DNA of 39,954 nt from JAQWQB01 sp047636995 (GCA_047636995.1 JBLIGQ010000022.1:1-39954); one strand, 5' to 3'. Counted from the stretch's first letter, positions 8,533-16,228 are shown. The notes: a model not told the origin generated them from the sequence alone. Program-made: numbers and translations.

Positions 8533-9924
8533 TCAATTCTGACACTTCTCTAATTCAAACCAAAACGTAGTCCCTTCCCCTTCTTTTGATTCGATCGAAT
8601 AGGTGCTTTCATGCGCTTCTAATATGGTTTTTACAATTGCTAAACCTAATCCTGTTCCAACACTATTTCCTGACGGACGTGTGTGAAAACGATCAAACAC
8701 TTTTTGCAAGTCACCATCAGGAATTCCTACGCCAGTATCTTGAACGATGACTTTCAATGTTGATGACTGTTCAATTATTTTCAGCCTGATTTGGCCACCG
8801 ATGTTTGTGAACTTAATAGAGTTGCTGAGTATGTTTTGTAAGACTCTATCAATCAGAGCGATATCTGCCTTTGTGTGAGGTAAAGATTTGGGTATTTCTT
8901 CAGAGAGTTGAATCCCTTTTTCAGCTGATTTAATCTTAAAGCTAGAGCAGATATCCAATGCCAATTCAGCGAGGGAGAAGGATTCTATAGTTGGTTTTCG
9001 GTCTTTCGATTCTAGCTTCGAGAGTTCAAATAACTCATCAACCAAGCTCTTGAGCTTCTCGGTATTCTTGAGTGAAATGGCGAGGTAACGTTCAATTTTC
9101 TCGGGAGGAAGACTGTCTTTCTTCATCAAGACGGTTTCCAAATACCCCTGTATGGAAGACAGGGGTGTTCGTAAATCATGACTCACATTTGCCAGTAATT
9201 CTTTCCGGAGCAATTCTAAATCTTCTTTTTCTTGTCGAAATTGTTCTTGGGTAAGCAAGAATGTGCGCGCAAGCATGAACAAAACAAAGGTGATGCCAAC
9301 TGAAACAGCCAAGGAAATCCAAATACTTTTTTGTGCTCTTTCTCTGGCTTCCATGATAAATCTATCAAACTGCTCATCTACTTGTAAGATCGCTACCGTT
9401 TGACCTTGTTTATTTTTTATTGGCTCAAATGCAGATAACCACATCCCATTTGTGTCAGAATACATAGGCAATACTCCACCTTCAGCATACTGATCATATA
9501 AAGTTTGCGGGTAATCTATGTAGCTGTGCTTCCAAAAGGGCTCTTCAGAACTGCTAATTCCAAAACAAAACTTATCCCGAAGTGGGTCAAATACCATCGT
9601 GTAAATGGTTGTCGTCAATTCGTTTTCAATTTGCGCTTGACGAAGCAGTGTGTGCAGCTTTAAATAATCAGGATCCTGATCGTTCGTTAAAATAGCATCT
9701 TTTGGAGCGTATTTATTAACTAGAAACTGATGTACATCACCGTCAATTTGAAGGGCCAATGTTGAGACAATGCCTTCCAGTCTACCTAATTCTTTTTCTT
9801 CACTCAGCTTGAGCTGTTGGGTGTAATTGGTATACATTAAAAACGACGTGATCCCTACCATAGCAATCACTGTGATTAAGAGAATACGTGTGGTACTCGA
9901 TCTGGATTTTACATTTTTTTTCAC
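8533..9924 (-). CDS. Membrane sensor histidine kinase
   Basis: 463 aa. Membrane helix 1 at about residues 13-32 and helix 2 at about 201-223 bracket an extracytoplasmic sensor domain of about 165 residues, probably Cache-like. The HisKA phosphoacceptor is His249 in NVSHDLRTPLSS. The ATP-binding domain shows the N box (NILSNSIKF), G1 box (DTGVGIP), F box and G2 box (GTGLGLAIVK). The start is GTG at 9924; the GTGA overlaps the TGA of the upstream response regulator by 4 bp. The pair lies directly upstream of fhs on the same strand with only a 52-bp gap, so it may be co-transcribed with the formate genes. The stimulus is unknown; a link to formate is inference from position only. Confidence 0.93.
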   Translation of the reverse strand: MKKNVKSRSSTTRILLITVIAMVGITSFLMYTNYTQQLKLSEEKELGRLEGIVSTLALQIDGDVHQFLVNKYAPKDAILTNDQDPDYLKLHTLLRQAQIENELTTTIYTMVFDPLRDKFCFGISSSEEPFWKHSYIDYPQTLYDQYAEGGVLPMYSDTNGMWLSAFEPIKNKQGQTVAILQVDEQFDRFIMEARERAQKSIWISLAVSVGITFVLFMLARTFLLTQEQFRQEKEDLELLRKELLANVSHDLRTPLSSIQGYLETVLMKKDSLPPEKIERYLAISLKNTEKLKSLVDELFELSKLESKDRKPTIESFSLAELALDICSSFKIKSAEKGIQLSEEIPKSLPHTKADIALIDRVLQNILSNSIKFTNIGGQIRLKIIEQSSTLKVIVQDTGVGIPDGDLQKVFDRFHTRPSGNSVGTGLGLAIVKTILEAHESTYSIESKEGEGTTFWFELEKCQN

Positions 9925-10616
9925 GCGTCGTCGAATCTATAACCAACCCCCCATGTTGTAAGCACATATTCTGGCTCAGCAGGGTCTATTTCAACTTTCG
10001 CACGCAACCGATTGATGTGACTATTCACGGTGTGCTCGTACCCTTCAAAATCATAGCTCCACACCAGGTTGAGTAGGTCTTTCCTGTCATAAGTTACACC
10101 TGGATTGGAAGCTAAAAGATACAAGAGGTCAAACTCTTTAGGTGTCAACTCAATGCGTTCTCCCTTAATTTCTACTTTACGCTTCGTTCGATCTATTCTC
10201 AGGTTTTTGTATTCAATAACTTCACTTGCTTCTTCTTCTTCTGCTGCGTCAAGCTGAGATCTACGCAAGATGGCTCTTACCCTTGCAACAAGTTCACGGA
10301 TACTAAAAGGTTTGGTGAGGTAATCATCTGCGCCTGTTTCAAGGCCAAGAACTTTATCAATCTCTTCGCTGCGTGCCGTTAACATAAGAATAGGGAAGAA
10401 TACCTTGTTCGCTCTCAAGTCCCTGCAGATATCGATTCCATTCTTACTTGGTAGGTTTACATCCAAAATCATCAGATCGAATTTGTTTTGAATGGCATAA
10501 TCATACCCCGCTTTTCCGTCTCTGAATGCAGCAGTCTCGCAATCCATGTCTTCAAGATGTAACTGGATGAGCTCAGAAATGTCTTGCTCGTCTTCAATGA
10601 TGATTACTTTGTGCAT
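9921..10616 (-). CDS. OmpR/PhoB-family response regulator
   Basis: 231 aa. The receiver domain has acidic residues EDE at 8-10, the phospho-acceptor Asp52 in LMILDVNLPSKNG, the Thr in MLTAR and the Lys in LTKPF. A winged-helix DNA-binding domain follows from about residue 130 (IELTPKEFDLLYLLASNPG … VNSHINRLRAKVE … TTWGVGYRF). It overlaps the sensor kinase by 4 bp and is the first gene of the minus-strand run ending at 3740. The upstream 380 bp is shared with a divergent plus-strand gene. Regulon unknown. Confidence 0.95.
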   Translation of the reverse strand: MHKVIIIEDEQDISELIQLHLEDMDCETAAFRDGKAGYDYAIQNKFDLMILDVNLPSKNGIDICRDLRANKVFFPILMLTARSEEIDKVLGLETGADDYLTKPFSIRELVARVRAILRRSQLDAAEEEEASEVIEYKNLRIDRTKRKVEIKGERIELTPKEFDLLYLLASNPGVTYDRKDLLNLVWSYDFEGYEHTVNSHINRLRAKVEIDPAEPEYVLTTWGVGYRFDDA

Positions 10617-10805
10617 GATTTTCTTCTTTCTGTAAAAGTCGTGATGGAAGTTAACAGAACTATCACAATAGCATGATTAAATTCTGCAAATAAATGTCTT
10701 TTATTCAATATTAGGGATCACGGAATTAACCAATTATTGAGCACTTATTCTTAATGAATGCACATTCATACTCTATCGATTAAGGTCTGAGCAGTTATTC
10801 AGCCA
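10617..10805. other. Divergent intergenic region without a gene
   Basis: AT-rich spacer between the response regulator (minus) and the plus-strand promoter described next. I see no ORF or clear operator here; the regulator's promoter should be in it but no convincing TTTG/TAnnTTTG pair was found on the minus strand. Confidence 0.4.
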
Positions 10806-10839
10806 TTGTTATAAAACTGACAATTGAACCTTATCTTTG
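10806..10839 (+). promoter_or_regulatory. Bacteroidota-type promoter TTG-N23-TATCTTTG
   Basis: TTG at 10806-10808 and TATCTTTG at 10832-10839 match the -33 and -7 elements of the Bacteroidota housekeeping sigma factor (TAnnTTTG is exact; the 23-bp spacing is at the upper end of the known range). Predicted start of transcription is about 10844. Confidence 0.55.
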
Positions 10840-10843
10840 AACA

Positions 10844-10957
10844 TCGAGAGCAATCTCGGGTTAATACCGTTAAGGTGTAGTTCAGAGACTGCATTTTAGT
10901 AGTTAAGTTTAGTTGTTAGTTAAGAAATGTCCCTGCTTCGGCGGGGACTTTCGTTTT
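10844..10957 (+). ncRNA. Candidate small RNA or leader transcript
   Basis: About 110 nt bounded by an exact TAnnTTTG box upstream and a terminator hairpin downstream. It begins with a small hairpin CGAGA-GCAA-TCTCG (10845-10858) having a GNRA tetraloop. No ORF of note lies in it. It does not resemble tRNA, 4.5S or tmRNA. It could be an independent small RNA or an attenuated leader of the peptidase gene starting at 11000. Confidence 0.4.
10929..10957 (+). terminator. Hairpin terminator before the S8 peptidase gene
   Basis: Stem GTCCCTGC / GCGGGGAC (10929-10936 with 10941-10948, one G-U pair) closed by a stable TTCG tetraloop, followed by TTTCGTTTT. It lies 43 bp upstream of the next start codon, so it would end or attenuate a transcript from the upstream promoter. 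Confidence 0.7.
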
Positions 10958-10999
10958 ACAGATTATTTTTGGCGTAGGATTTGCAATAAACTTTAAAAA

Positions 11000-12592
11000 G
11001 TGAAGAAGGAAATATTAACTCTAATGTGTTTTTTGCCGCTCTTCGCGTCAGCACAAAAAGAAACTCGGAAAGATTGGTTCAATGATGATGGTGCAGAAGA
11101 GCAGGTAGTTGGTGCCAGTATTGATAAAACATACGAGAACCTAATAAAAGGGAAAACACCGAATCAAATTATTGTTGCAGTCATTGACAGTGGTGTAGAC
11201 ATTGAGCACGAAGATCTTCAAGGGTCAATCTGGGTGAACGATGATGAAATCCCTGGAAACGGAATTGACGATGATAACAATGGGTATATAGATGACATCA
11301 ATGGGTGGAGTTTTATCAGTGGGCCAGATGAGGATGTCACGTATGATAACCTTGAGTTCACAAGGGTTTACAAAGGTTTGAAAAGCAGATTTGATCAGAA
11401 AACCCCAAAGGAAATCGCCAAAGAACAGAAAAAGGAATACAAGCGCTTTTTGGTCATGGAAAAACAATTCAATGACCGTCTGGAGAAATCTAAAAAGGAG
11501 CTGGCAGAATTCGAGCAAATTGTAAATTTCTACTTCTTCGCAAAAGTGCAACTGACCAGTGCCCTTGGCGAAAGTTTTACATTGGAAGATGTAAAGGCAT
11601 TTGAGCCTAAAGATGAAATGGGAGAGGCCATTCGTGACTTCATGATTTATTCCCTCGAAGAGGATTTTGAAAGTCAAGTGGAAGAAGGGTATGAGCACTA
11701 CCGAAACACCTTGGACTTCAGCTACAACCTGACGTATAATTCAAGAGCTGTGGTAGGAGACAATCCAGACGATGTTTCAGAACGTTATTACGGAAGCAAC
11801 AGAGTAGAAGGCCCCCATGCTGAGCACGGAACTCATGTTGCAGGAATCATTGCTGCCCAGCGTGGAAACGGAATAGGAATGGACGGTGTTTGTGCCACAG
11901 CTAAAATAATGGTTCTTCGCGCAGTGCCGAATGGAGATGAGCGCGACAAAGATATTGCAAATGCCATTCGTTACGCGGCTGATAATGGGGCGCAGATTAT
12001 CAACATGAGTTTCGGTAAAAGCTATTCTCCAGACAAGGCTCAAGTAGATAAAGCTGTGGCGTACGCCGAAGCAAAAAACATTCTCTTCGTCCATGCCGCT
12101 GGTAACTCTAGTAAGAACAATGATAAAGCCAATAACTTTCCTAACCCCGTCAATGAGGAAACGCGTGAATTGTGTGCCACATGGATTGAAGTGGGGGCCA
12201 ATGAACCACTGACAACTGCTCTGGTAGCGCCGTTCAGTAATTATGGAAAAAAGTCTGTAGATATCTTTGCTCCTGGTGTAGACATCTATTCTACCATTCC
12301 CAATAATGAATACAAGAAGAACAGCGGCACCAGTATGGCGGCTCCTGTAGTTGCAGGGGTAGCAGCATTGTTGATGTCATATTATCCTAAGTTGAGTGCT
12401 AAAGATGTGCGTACAATTATTGTAAACAGTTATAGCTGGTATGGAAAGCGAAAAGTGATTCTTCCTTCAAGCAATTCAGACAAGCAGAAAGAAGTGAAAT
12501 TCAAAAAGCTATCGCGCAGTGGAGGGGTAGTAAATGCCTTCAATGCGTTCAAGATGGCTGAGGAGTTTCAACAAAATCAAGGGAAAAGATAA
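11000..12592 (+). CDS. Exported S8 (subtilisin-like) serine peptidase with long insertion
   Basis: 530 aa, GTG start giving an N-terminal signal peptide (ILTLMCFLPLFASAQ). The catalytic triad is visible: Asp63 in AVIDSGVD, His276 in HGTHVAG and Ser445 in GTSMAAP. Asp and His are 213 residues apart, compared with a few tens in subtilisin; the insert (about residues 115-250) is Lys/Glu-rich and helical-looking (QKKEYKRFLVMEKQ). This form is common in Bacteroidota S8 proteins. No T9SS tail is present, so a periplasmic or outer-membrane-associated location is more likely than full secretion. It stands alone, with the rRNA-modification-like gene 130 bp downstream. The substrate is unknown. Confidence 0.93.
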   Translation: MKKEILTLMCFLPLFASAQKETRKDWFNDDGAEEQVVGASIDKTYENLIKGKTPNQIIVAVIDSGVDIEHEDLQGSIWVNDDEIPGNGIDDDNNGYIDDINGWSFISGPDEDVTYDNLEFTRVYKGLKSRFDQKTPKEIAKEQKKEYKRFLVMEKQFNDRLEKSKKELAEFEQIVNFYFFAKVQLTSALGESFTLEDVKAFEPKDEMGEAIRDFMIYSLEEDFESQVEEGYEHYRNTLDFSYNLTYNSRAVVGDNPDDVSERYYGSNRVEGPHAEHGTHVAGIIAAQRGNGIGMDGVCATAKIMVLRAVPNGDERDKDIANAIRYAADNGAQIINMSFGKSYSPDKAQVDKAVAYAEAKNILFVHAAGNSSKNNDKANNFPNPVNEETRELCATWIEVGANEPLTTALVAPFSNYGKKSVDIFAPGVDIYSTIPNNEYKKNSGTSMAAPVVAGVAALLMSYYPKLSAKDVRTIIVNSYSWYGKRKVILPSSNSDKQKEVKFKKLSRSGGVVNAFNAFKMAEEFQQNQGKR

Positions 12593-12640
12593 CCACTCAC
12601 ATTGGCCTTCAACCTTCTTCGTTGGGGTGTAAATATCTGT

Positions 12641-12686
12641 GAAAGGGAGAAATACAGAGCTAAACTGTTCTTTATTTCTCCCTTTC
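12641..12686. repeat. Long perfect hairpin (14-bp stem) between genes
   Basis: GAAAGGGAGAAATA at 12641-12654 is the exact reverse complement of TATTTCTCCCTTTC at 12673-12686; the 18-nt loop can extend with ACAG/CTGT. No T tract follows on either strand, so it is not a standard intrinsic terminator. It sits 48 bp after the peptidase stop and 39 bp before the next start. Confidence 0.6.
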
Positions 12687-12724
12687 GTATGCTATTAAAG
12701 TTAGTCAACCTATTTTTGCACTGC

Positions 12725-13561
12725 ATGCAAGAATTTAACTCACCAAAGAATACCGTTCTTCTCGAACTCATCGTGAAGGAGATGAACTATTCATCTACCA
12801 ATAAAGGACGAAAAGCAATCAAGGCTGGTTTTGTCAAAGTCAATGACAAACTGGTGATTATTCCGTCTACCAAATTGGTGAAGGGAGATAAGGTTGTTTT
12901 TCTTGATAAGCCTCAAACGCTTCCTACCCAAAAGGTGAAGAATCTGCCATTTGTCATTATCTATGAAGACGATGATATTCTTGCATTTGAAAAGCCATCA
13001 GGGTTAACCTCTGCCTCCCCAGATCGTAAAAAGAAAACAGCTTTTGGGATTGCAAAAGCTTGGATGCTTGGAAGAAATCCTGGATTAAAAGAGGTTCATT
13101 TTGTGAATATGCTTCCCCGGGAGGCATCAGGAATAATGCTTATAGCAAAGAATTCAGTAGTGCGCACAAGGCTTCAAGGAAGTTGGAATAAATTCTCTAA
13201 AAAGTACTATGTGATTGCTGAAGGACAATACCCCGAAGATGGAACTTTTGGGAATCCTATCAAAGACAAGCGCATTGAAAAGACCGTATTCCCGTACCGA
13301 AGAATCATGCAAGGGAAGAACTATGGCTTGCTTAAAATCGGAATGGAAAAGGAAGCTTATAGTGAGTTGTTTTCTACAATGGAATCTGCTGGGAACAAGA
13401 TTCCTGGCTATGCAAGAAGAGGGAAGGCTGAAAATCCTCTGGGAAGGTTGGCATTTCACTTCTTTTCAATCACCATTCCTGACATCAAAGGAAATGAAAC
13501 AGTCATAAAAACGCCTGTTCCAAGAGAATTTCTAAACCTGGTGAAGACCAGTCGCGCATGA
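12725..13561 (+). CDS. RluA/RsuA-like pseudouridine synthase homologue, catalytic Asp missing
   Basis: 278 aa from the ATG at 12725; a longer TTG-started frame from 12602 would run through the hairpin and adds no family-like sequence. The N-terminus resembles an S4 RNA-binding domain (GRKAIKAGFVKVNDK … VKGDKVVF, about residues 28-60). Then come YEDDDILAFEKPSGL (residues 80-94) and FSKKYYVIAEG, as in RluA-type synthases. The catalytic motif HRLD..(T/S)SG reads NMLPREASG, so the catalytic Asp is replaced by Pro131 and the preceding HR by NM. The protein therefore probably binds RNA without making pseudouridine. Its TGA overlaps the next start (ATGA). Family assignment is firm; loss of activity follows from known catalysis. 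Confidence 0.82.
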   Translation: MQEFNSPKNTVLLELIVKEMNYSSTNKGRKAIKAGFVKVNDKLVIIPSTKLVKGDKVVFLDKPQTLPTQKVKNLPFVIIYEDDDILAFEKPSGLTSASPDRKKKTAFGIAKAWMLGRNPGLKEVHFVNMLPREASGIMLIAKNSVVRTRLQGSWNKFSKKYYVIAEGQYPEDGTFGNPIKDKRIEKTVFPYRRIMQGKNYGLLKIGMEKEAYSELFSTMESAGNKIPGYARRGKAENPLGRLAFHFFSITIPDIKGNETVIKTPVPREFLNLVKTSRA

Positions 13562-13722
13562 GTTTTTTGCCACTTCTACAACTTGATTCACTTCAACGCA
13601 GCGCAGAACGCGCAGGTATTGCTGATTGGATTAATATACTCACAGCAGTGGTAGCGTCTGTTGTGCTTCTTGGAACGATCTTGTTCATTCGGTATTATAG
13701 AAAGCAGAATAAAGGCAATTAA
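13558..13722 (+). CDS. Small single-pass membrane protein (54 aa)
   Basis: An ATG at 13558 overlaps the upstream TGA as ATGA, and the TAA at 13720-13722 overlaps the next ATG as TAATG, so the short frame is coupled on both sides. The protein has a soluble N-terminus (SFLPLLQLDSLQRSAERAGI), one membrane helix at about residues 26-46 (INILTAVVASVVLLGTILFI) and a basic tail RYYRKQNKGN, consistent with N-out/C-in insertion. I do not recognise a family. The perfect overlaps are the main evidence that it is real. Confidence 0.7.
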   Translation: MSFLPLLQLDSLQRSAERAGIADWINILTAVVASVVLLGTILFIRYYRKQNKGN

Positions 13723-14027
13723 TGCGTGTAAATTCAATTCAGCGGAAATGTAGTTCATGCAAGACATGGAACATTGAGGGTGAATTGAAGTGCAAGGAAT
13801 GTGGCGCAACGCTTGACGTCCAGCAAAAACTGAAAGAAGAGTATGCTGAGCGCGACCGCAAACGCATTCAGTTACCTCAAACGCAATTTGACTTATTTGT
13901 TGATCGCATTTCAAAGTCAAGAAACCCGTTCATCAAGGTGGCCTACCTGACTGTTAAAACGGTATGGTTTATCTACTGGGTAATTTTATCTATTGTATTA
14001 TGGCTCATAGCCGCAACCCCGGGATAG
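13722..14027 (+). CDS. Zinc-ribbon protein with C-terminal membrane anchor (101 aa)
   Basis: Residues 9-27 contain two CxxC knuckles, CSSC and CKEC, separated by eleven residues: a zinc ribbon that may bind Zn and act in protein or nucleic-acid contacts. A charged helical stretch (QQKLKEEYAERDRKR) follows, and the C-terminus is a hydrophobic helix (VWFIYWVILSIVLWLIAA). It is coupled to the 54-aa membrane protein by TAATG. No specific family is recognised. Together with its neighbours it forms a small membrane-protein cluster behind the pseudouridine-synthase-like gene. Confidence 0.78.
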   Translation: MRVNSIQRKCSSCKTWNIEGELKCKECGATLDVQQKLKEEYAERDRKRIQLPQTQFDLFVDRISKSRNPFIKVAYLTVKTVWFIYWVILSIVLWLIAATPG

Positions 14028-14050
14028 CTTCTTTCGCATCGCGAAGATCT

Positions 14051-14401
14051 ATGGTGAACTCATGGTGCTTTAACGTAGCCTTCGCCCTTTACATTTTGTA
14101 TAAATCATGGACACTCTCTGGCGGAGCAACAACGCCCTTTATTCAGAGTTATTTGGCTGATTTCTTAGCCTTACCCGTTCTGCTTAGTGTCACAATTGAC
14201 TTAATTTCGGGCATAAAAAAAGGAGAACAGACGCTCTCCCTTTTTCAAATTATTTTTGCCGTGCTTTACCTCTCCTTCTTCATGGAGTATTTCGCTCCTA
14301 AATGGTCTGAATATGCTATTTCAGACTGGAGAGATTGCATTGCGTATTCACTCGGTGGGATCAGCTTTTACTTCGCCCAACAAGCAATTAAGGCCACTTA
14401 A
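14051..14401 (+). CDS. Polytopic membrane protein (116 aa), unknown function
   Basis: Hydrophobic segments at about residues 6-24, 34-50, 62-80 and 96-110 suggest three or four membrane helices. Short motifs (ADFLALPVLLS, FFMEYFAPKW, DWRDCIAYSLGG) resemble a Bacteroidota family of small proteins sometimes labelled as putative magnesium-citrate transporters; this label is weak and I do not adopt a function. The start at 14051 leaves a 23-bp gap to the upstream gene; an alternative ATG at 14000 would overlap it by 28 bp. The 3' end overlaps the convergent gene on the minus strand by 14 bp. Confidence 0.7.
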   Translation: MVNSWCFNVAFALYILYKSWTLSGGATTPFIQSYLADFLALPVLLSVTIDLISGIKKGEQTLSLFQIIFAVLYLSFFMEYFAPKWSEYAISDWRDCIAYSLGGISFYFAQQAIKAT

Positions 14402-14864
14402 TAGTGTCATCATCTTCAAATAGGGGAGACCATTGAACTTCATTTACAGTTCCTCCGTTGAGCCAGAAATTCACGCACTTTTCTTCAGAACTAATAAGTT
14501 GTTGTTCCTCTCCAAACTCGTCAGCCAACAAATCGTCTTCTAAGTCATCAAAGCCCAAAGTCTTTAACGCAGAAAGTAAATCAGCTTCTTTCATGCCAAT
14601 GATTTTGTGGCCCTCAAGAACGAAGTTTTCGCTTTCAATTGACAATGTAGTCAGCTTCCAGTTTTCTTCTTGGTCAAAGGATACTGAAAGACCTAAGTCG
14701 TCATAGAACCAATCTTCGGTCATTTCGTCTCCCTCTGCTGAATAAGCATAGGTATCAACTCGTGAAGCTTTACCTAACAACGCAGTCACGTCATCACGTT
14801 CCATTCCGAATTTTATTTGGCCCAGTCCGAAGCCTACTTTGATGTCTTTAATTTCTTCTTTCAT
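14388..14864 (-). CDS. Hypothetical acidic protein (158 aa)
   Basis: Start chosen at the ATG at 14864 (MKEEIKDIKVGFGLG); a further 25 upstream in-frame residues look non-coding. The protein is very acidic, soluble and without signal peptide. The N-terminal part has a GQIKFGMERDDVTALLGKAS segment that resembles the GM(s)..V...LG.P turn of BamE-like or related small folds; this is a loose resemblance. Its end overlaps the convergent membrane-protein gene by 14 bp. Function unknown. Confidence 0.72.
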   Translation of the reverse strand: MKEEIKDIKVGFGLGQIKFGMERDDVTALLGKASRVDTYAYSAEGDEMTEDWFYDDLGLSVSFDQEENWKLTTLSIESENFVLEGHKIIGMKEADLLSALKTLGFDDLEDDLLADEFGEEQQLISSEEKCVNFWLNGGTVNEVQWSPLFEDDDTIKWP

Positions 14865-14959
14865 TATTTCAATGTTCTGGTACAAAATTACCCTTCTTCG
14901 ATTGGTATCAGGGTATGTGGTGCATTCAGTTATGAACAAAGAAAGTTGCCCAATGAACC

Positions 14960-15256
14960 TTAAATGACAGAGTGAATTAATCTCAATTTTGAAACCAAGG
15001 TCCTAAACTCGCTGTAATTCAGTGTTTTATGACCATCAATGGCTGCCTTTTCTGGTGTAGCATGCATTTCAATCAGTACACCATCAGCTCTTGCTGCAAC
15101 AAAGGCAAGCGCCATTGGAGGCACAAACCGACGAACACCTATGCCATTTTCTCTGCAAATGGAATACAACATTTTCAATCTTTCCATGCCCATTCTGCGA
15201 AAGCTGTAAGGACTGGTCCTTGGTTTGCAAATTCCACCTCGCACAATTATTTGACA
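14960..15256 (-). pseudogene. Internally deleted remnant of DAHP synthase (aroF-type, TIM-barrel class)
   Basis: The translation starts IIVRGGICKPRTSPYSFRRMG, which matches the (V/L)RGG(A)(Y/F)KPRTSPYSFQGLG segment of type I-beta 3-deoxy-D-arabino-heptulosonate-7-phosphate synthases. After about 20 more residues it jumps, in frame, to a stretch matching the C-terminal end of the same enzyme: RRFVPPMALAFVAARADG, VLIEMHATPEKAAIDG and SEFRTLVSKLRL (compare RRDLVIPLSRAAIA.GA.G, EVHP.PEKALSDG, F.ELV). The N-terminus before RGG and roughly 150 central residues are missing, including most of the barrel, so the product cannot be active. A stop codon precedes the fragment at 15257-15259. No chorismate pathway genes are nearby. 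Confidence 0.8.
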
Positions 15257-15382
15257 TTATGTATTTCATAGTTTTAGAAAGTAGGCTGCTAATTTTTAAA
15301 AACGTAATGTCAATAGTTGAGTTTTTTTTTGTTTTTTCATCTGAACTACGAGGTGATTCAAGGTCAGTAATTACAGTTAAAT

Positions 15383-15408
15383 TGCTTATAGGCAATAGAT
15401 TATAAGCA
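15383..15408. repeat. Short inverted repeat at the end of the lipoprotein gene
   Basis: TGCTTATA (15383-15390) and TATAAGCA (15401-15408) form an 8-bp stem with a 10-nt loop just past the lipoprotein stop at 15416. No T tract follows on the minus strand, so a terminator role is uncertain. Between it and the DAHP synthase remnant I see no gene. Confidence 0.4.
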
Positions 15409-15415
15409 GAAGGAG

Positions 15416-16228
15416 TTAGCCAATCTCAATCACCAAACATTTACTTAGATTCCAGAAGTCATCTACATTCTCTATAACCAACGTAAGGAGTCCTGCCTTG
15501 TCAGTGGTGAAACTGTAGCTATCAGTAGGGTGGTCAGAGTGAACAGAAGCTTCCTTGCTGTACATAGGGATGCTGCAGATTTCTCGAAGATCAATTGTTC
15601 TCCATTTCGCCTCCTTCGCATCAGAAATGGTGAGTTCTGTTCTTCTGAAGAGTGGGAGACCTTTTCGTTCTATAACTCCGGCATTCTCTAACTCTTCTTG
15701 GCTGCCAATGGCAAGTAAACGTTCTGCATTTTTCTTTGCACGGATGTTTTCACGCATCTCTAAGTCATTCAGATCGTCATTCAGCTGAGCTATTTGTTCA
15801 CCATCGTATTGCAGCTCAAATACCAGCAGTTCTATTTCTGCTTCTTGATCAGCAAGGGCATCCATGGCTACAAGAAGGTCATCTGTCATCTCAATTGCTT
15901 TGCGCTCTTCTGTGCGAAGTGCAGATTGCAAACGACCAATTGAATTTTCAAAACTCGAAATACGCTCTGCTATAAATTGCATCTTCTTGGTAAGTTCAAT
16001 TTTCACCTCTGGATTTTGCGCCTGCTCCAACTGAGGCAGTAGCTCATCCATTTGTCCATTGAGAGCAAGCAGGTAGGCTTCTTTTTCTGCAATGGAATGC
16101 CTTGCTTGATTGAGTGTAGCATTCAATTGATCATTTTCAGTTTGAAGTGGTGCTAGAACACCTGGCTCTTGCTCACTAACGCATGAAAAGAGAAATAGCG
16201 CGAATACGGGGATAAGTAGTGCTTTCAT
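15416..16228 (-). CDS. Coiled-coil lipoprotein (270 aa)
   Basis: The ATG at 16228 gives a lipoprotein signal peptide with lipobox LFSC and the modified Cys at residue 16; a longer in-frame extension upstream looks non-coding. Residues about 25-180 are Gln/Glu/Leu-rich heptad-like coiled coil (TENDQLNATLNQARHSIAEKE and similar). The C-terminal domain (about 185-270) contains RKGLPLFRR, WRTIDLREI and HPTDSYSF, ending in a DFW.LSKCLVIEIG strand; this end resembles a group of Bacteroidota coiled-coil lipoproteins annotated as collagen-binding or adhesin-like, from memory. It is expected to be anchored in the outer or inner membrane. Function is not established. Confidence 0.8.
   Translation of the reverse strand: MKALLIPVFALFLFSCVSEQEPGVLAPLQTENDQLNATLNQARHSIAEKEAYLLALNGQMDELLPQLEQAQNPEVKIELTKKMQFIAERISSFENSIGRLQSALRTEERKAIEMTDDLLVAMDALADQEAEIELLVFELQYDGEQIAQLNDDLNDLEMRENIRAKKNAERLLAIGSQEELENAGVIERKGLPLFRRTELTISDAKEAKWRTIDLREICSIPMYSKEASVHSDHPTDSYSFTTDKAGLLTLVIENVDDFWNLSKCLVIEIG

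Noticed and set aside
12602..12724. N-terminal extension of the pseudouridine-synthase-like protein
   Set aside because: The extension needs a TTG start, crosses the long hairpin, and has no resemblance to an S4 domain; the ATG at 12725 is preferred.
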